From Actinobacillus seminis (lineage in GTDB: Bacteria; Pseudomonadota; Gammaproteobacteria; Enterobacterales; Pasteurellaceae): 64,000 nt of DNA. Below the pieces are notes generated by a model that saw only the letters and a program-made list of their open reading frames with translations, was not told where the DNA came from and did no database searches. The stretch is taken from the NCBI RefSeq assembly GCF_002263215.1, contig NZ_NLFK01000001.1:391094-455093 (forward strand), written 5' to 3'. Position 1 is the stretch's first letter, and each line of letters begins with the position of its first letter. This document shows positions 61,079-64,000 of this stretch, in pieces. A program made the translations under genes and the position numbers.

Positions 61079-61798
61079 CTATTCCGCACTACCAAAACGA
61101 CGATGGCGTTGCTGATACACCATGATCGCCTGATGAAATTCTTGTTCATTAAAATCCGGCCATAATACATCGGAAAAATACAATTCAGCATAGGCAATCT
61201 GCCATAACAAAAAATTACTTATCCGCTGCTCGCCGCTTGTTCGGATCAATAAATCCACCGGCGGTTGATCTTGGGTTACCAAATAACGCTGAAACAGTAC
61301 TTCCGTAATCTCTGAAACTGCCAGCCTATTCTCTTTAACTTGCCCAGCCAATGTTTTTGCCGCCTGCACAATGTCCCAACAACCGCCATAATTGGCAGCA
61401 ATATTCAAGGTAAGTGCGGTGTTATTTTCAGTTAATTTTTCCGCATCATTGATTTTTTCTTGCAAACCGGTACTAAAACCTGTCACATCACCAATAATTT
61501 TTAACCGAATATTATTTTTATGTAAATTTTTTACTTCACGCTCAAGTGCCTGCATAAACAAGGTCATCAATGCACTAACTTCTTGTTGCGGACGATTCCA
61601 ATTTTCGCTGCTAAAAGCATATAATGTCAGCACCTTTATACCAACTTTACGCGCATAAGCAACCGCTTGACGAACAGCAAAAACGCCATTTTTATGTCCA
61701 AAAATACGCATTTTCCCTTGTCGTTTCGCCCAACGTCCATTACCGTCCATAATAATCGCAACGTGTTGTGGAATATTCTCTGGATCTACTTCTTTCAT
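61079..61798 (-). CDS. uppS: Undecaprenyl diphosphate synthase (cis-prenyltransferase)
   Basis: Extends farnesyl diphosphate to the C55 lipid carrier for peptidoglycan and O-antigen precursors. It has 239 residues. The catalytic aspartate is D18 in [17 protein letters not shown]. Further motifs are [14 protein letters not shown] and [18 protein letters not shown] near 190. The substrate comes from the MEP pathway, two genes of which (dxr, ispG) are in this window. Also called ispU. Confidence 0.97.
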   Translation of the reverse strand: MKEVDPENIPQHVAIIMDGNGRWAKRQGKMRIFGHKNGVFAVRQAVAYARKVGIKVLTLYAFSSENWNRPQQEVSALMTLFMQALEREVKNLHKNNIRLKIIGDVTGFSTGLQEKINDAEKLTENNTALTLNIAANYGGCWDIVQAAKTLAGQVKENRLAVSEITEVLFQRYLVTQDQPPVDLLIRTSGEQRISNFLLWQIAYAELYFSDVLWPDFNEQEFHQAIMVYQQRHRRFGSAE

Positions 61799-61822
61799 AT
61801 GCTCAATTGACTCGGATTTTTA

Positions 61823-61831
61823 ACCGCACTT
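61823..61831 (-). repeat. DNA uptake signal sequence
   Basis: ACCGCACTT in the dxr-uppS gap, just upstream of uppS. Single copy. Confidence 0.8.
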
Positions 61832-61865
61832 TTATTCTTGCCACTATATCATAGGCTTAATCATG

Positions 61866-63074
61866 TTAAAAACGTAAAATCGCTTGTTTTGCAAATTCGC
61901 GTGCTATGCGATCGACTGACAATACATCGTCAATCCCAGAAATGACTTGTGGCGTCATTTTTTCCACCGTCACCTGATTCACTTTCGCAATATCCATAAA
62001 ACCAATTTGTCTATTTAAAAATGCCTCTACCGCCACTTCATTTGCCGCATTCATCGACGTTGTCGCATATTGTCCGGCAGCAAACGCTTCAATCGCCAAT
62101 TTTAAGCAAGGATAACGTTGGTAATCCGGTTGCATAAAGGTCAATCCGCTCAACTGATAAAAGTCAAGCGGTGCCACACCGGCAACAATCCGCTTTGGAT
62201 ACGCCATGGTTTCGGCAATCGGCGTGCGCATATCCGGATTACCCATTTGTGCAATCACGCTTCCGTCAATATAACGTACCATTGAATGAATAATTGATTG
62301 TGGATGAATAATCACTTCCATTTCATCCGCCGACGCATTAAACAACCAACGAGCTTCAATGTATTCCAAGCCTTTATTCATCATGGTCGCCGAATCAACA
62401 GAAATCTTTTTCCCCATTGACCAATTTGGATGAGCTACCGCCTGTTCCGGCGTAATCTGTGCAAAGTCGGCTAAATCGGTATAACGAAACGGACCGCCGG
62501 ATCCGGTCAATACAATTTTGCTAATACCTAATTCCGCTAATGGACAAAAACCAATTTTTTCTTGAGCTTGCGGTGGCAAAGATTGAAAAATCGCATTATG
62601 TTCACTATCCACCGGCAATAATTGTGCACCATATTGCCGAACCGCATCAATAAAAATTTGCCCACAAGTCACCAATGCTTCTTTATTTGCCAACAACACG
62701 CGTTTGCCAGCTTTCACTGCCGAAAGCGTCGGCAACACTCCTGCCGCGCCCACGATTGCAGCCATCACCTGATCTGCTTCATCATGTGCGGCTAGCTCAC
62801 AAATCGCTTGTTGACCACTAAGCACTTGAGTTTGACTGCCTGCTGCCGATAACTTTGCTGCCAACAATTTTGCCGCTTGCTCATTTTCCAACGCGACAAA
62901 GTGCGGTTGAAATTTTACGCATTGTTCAAACATTAATTCGACATTACGCCCCCCCACCAATGCAAATACCCGGTAGGATTCCGAGTTGTGTTCAATCACT
63001 GATAGGGTACTTTTGCCAATCGAACCGGTGGATCCTAAAATCACTATTTTTTGTTTTTTTGCATAATTTTTCAC
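61866..63074 (-). CDS. dxr: 1-deoxy-D-xylulose 5-phosphate reductoisomerase
   Basis: Second step of the MEP pathway and target of fosmidomycin. It has 402 residues. The NADPH-binding loop is [12 protein letters not shown] near 13-24. Metal and substrate motifs are [13 protein letters not shown] near 153, the flexible-loop tryptophan in [20 protein letters not shown] near 218, and [13 protein letters not shown]. It lies between frr and uppS, the conserved order. Confidence 0.96.
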   Translation of the reverse strand: MKNYAKKQKIVILGSTGSIGKSTLSVIEHNSESYRVFALVGGRNVELMFEQCVKFQPHFVALENEQAAKLLAAKLSAAGSQTQVLSGQQAICELAAHDEADQVMAAIVGAAGVLPTLSAVKAGKRVLLANKEALVTCGQIFIDAVRQYGAQLLPVDSEHNAIFQSLPPQAQEKIGFCPLAELGISKIVLTGSGGPFRYTDLADFAQITPEQAVAHPNWSMGKKISVDSATMMNKGLEYIEARWLFNASADEMEVIIHPQSIIHSMVRYIDGSVIAQMGNPDMRTPIAETMAYPKRIVAGVAPLDFYQLSGLTFMQPDYQRYPCLKLAIEAFAAGQYATTSMNAANEVAVEAFLNRQIGFMDIAKVNQVTVEKMTPQVISGIDDVLSVDRIAREFAKQAILRF

Positions 63075-63107
63075 CGCACTGTTGTCTTATCGTAATCACA
63101 TAAAAAA

Positions 63108-63126
63108 GGACGCCAGCATAGCGTCC
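63108..63126. repeat. Solitary REP-like palindrome
   Basis: GGACGCCAGCATAGCGTCC differs by two bases in the stem and loop from the palindromes flanking the RAYT remnant at 4257-5128. It stands in the frr-dxr gap, 58 kb away from them. Confidence 0.75.
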
Positions 63127-63160
63127 TACATACAAGCGTATTAGTAATCGATTGAAATTA

Positions 63161-63718
63161 TTAGAAATCCAATAATTCTTTTTCTTTTTCCGCTAAAGCT
63201 TCATCCACTTTTTTCACATAAAGATCAGTAATTTTTTGGATTTCATCCTGAGCTTTACGTTCTGCATCTTCACTAATTTCTTTGTCTTTCAACAACACTT
63301 TAATTTGATCATTGGCATCACGACGCACATTGCGAACCGCTACTTTTCCTTGTTCCGCTTCATTTTTTACGATTTTAATCAAATCGCGACGACGTTCTTC
63401 AGTCAGTGGAGGTAATGGAACACGAATAGTCGTACCGGCAGAAGAAGGATTTAATCCTAAATCAGAAGTTAAGATTGCTTTTTCCACCGCACTAATTAAA
63501 CTGCGATCAAAAACAGTTACTGCCAACGTACGCGCATCTTCTGCCACAACATTGGCTAATTGACGAAGTGGCGTTGCCGCACCATAATAATCAACTTGAA
63601 TACCATCAAGTAAACTTGGTTGCGCACGTCCAGTACGAACTTTTGAAATATGACTTTTAAAGGTTTCTAAACTTTTTTCCATACGCACTTGCGTATCTTT
63701 TTTAATTTCGTTAATCAC
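63161..63718 (-). CDS. frr: Ribosome recycling factor
   Basis: Splits post-termination ribosomes together with EF-G. It has 185 residues, the standard length. The N-terminus is [20 protein letters not shown]. The helical hairpin has [19 protein letters not shown] and the beta domain [15 protein letters not shown]. The long C-terminal helix has [20 protein letters not shown]. It lies 45 bp downstream of pyrH. Confidence 0.97.
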   Translation of the reverse strand: MINEIKKDTQVRMEKSLETFKSHISKVRTGRAQPSLLDGIQVDYYGAATPLRQLANVVAEDARTLAVTVFDRSLISAVEKAILTSDLGLNPSSAGTTIRVPLPPLTEERRRDLIKIVKNEAEQGKVAVRNVRRDANDQIKVLLKDKEISEDAERKAQDEIQKITDLYVKKVDEALAEKEKELLDF

Positions 63719-63763
63719 AGATATTCCTTTTAAATTAGATAAAATTACAGATTGAGTAAAAAA

Positions 63764-64000
63764 TTATTCACAAATCAATGTGCCTTCTTGCTTACCTAAA
63801 ATGACATTACGCAATGCCCCCGGTTTGCCCATATTAAATACGCGGATCGGCATATGGTGATCTCGCGCGAGAGTAAATGCTGCCAAATCCATTACTTGCA
63901 ATTCTCGGTCAATGACTTCCGCATAAGTCAATTGATGATACAATTTTGCCTCTGAATTTTTCGCCGGATCAGAATCATAAACCCCATCCACTTTTGTCGC
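63764..64000 (-). CDS. pyrH: Uridylate kinase, C-terminal part (runs off window)
   Basis: Makes UDP from UMP in pyrimidine synthesis. Only the last ~78 codons are visible. [20 protein letters not shown] is the conserved nucleotide-binding segment, and [20 protein letters not shown] plus the ending GTLICE match the PyrH C-terminus. Its place before frr supports the call. Confidence 0.95.
   Translation of the reverse strand, partial: ATKVDGVYDSDPAKNSEAKLYHQLTYAEVIDRELQVMDLAAFTLARDHHMPIRVFNMGKPGALRNVILGKQEGTLICE

Overview
The window is Pasteurellaceae chromosome. The 9-mer AAGTGCGGT, the Haemophilus influenzae-type DNA uptake signal (USS), recurs on both strands inside genes and between them. 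Several terminators are built from inverted USS pairs. Gene content and order (pyrH-frr-dxr-uppS-cdsA-rseP-bamA-skp-lpxD-fabZ-lpxA-lpxB-rnhB, iscR-S-U-A-hscBA-fdx, fused gshAB, glnB-mog-perM) fit a Haemophilus/Pasteurella/Aggregatibacter relative. I cannot name the species.

Layout. 1-5150: the start of hisC, a decayed DUF711-like gene, an orphan broken type I restriction gene (hsdR) and a decayed REP-associated tyrosine transposase between two ~138-bp hairpin repeats. This looks like accessory material between hisC and serC. 5151-13381: serC, yeeX, zipA, cysZ-cysK, yqaB-yqaA, luxS-purT; the luxS upstream gap holds two tandem, sequence-related small RNA candidates on the minus strand. 13453-22015: gshAB, the ISC iron-sulfur operon and trmJ. 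22349-32807: acs, suhB, a membrane protein of unknown function, proA between two TRIC-channel paralogues, lysC, ggt, rpsO. 33000-41297: a glycerate uptake and phosphorylation pair, an antiporter-type permease, priC, a small methyltransferase, gabD and a broken glpT behind an FNR-type box. 41360-51415: yfgM-hisS-ispG-rodZ-pilW-rlmN, then perM-glnB-mog and an SLC13 permease. 51449-64000: the envelope and lipid A cluster, ending in a partial pyrH.

How genes work together. The isc operon builds and delivers Fe-S clusters, needed by IspG and RlmN. Dxr and IspG supply isoprenoid precursors that UppS turns into the cell-wall lipid carrier. LpxA/D/B start lipid A, FabZ sets fatty-acid flow, CdsA makes CDP-diacylglycerol, and BamA, Skp and RseP handle outer-membrane proteins and their stress signal.

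Caveat. Six single-base deletions break otherwise conserved frames: two in hsdR and one each in rpsO, glpT, the first TRIC gene and pilW. Four of the six lie in or next to homopolymers. Because rpsO is a core ribosomal gene, base-calling error is a serious possibility and should be checked before any of these is called a true pseudogene.
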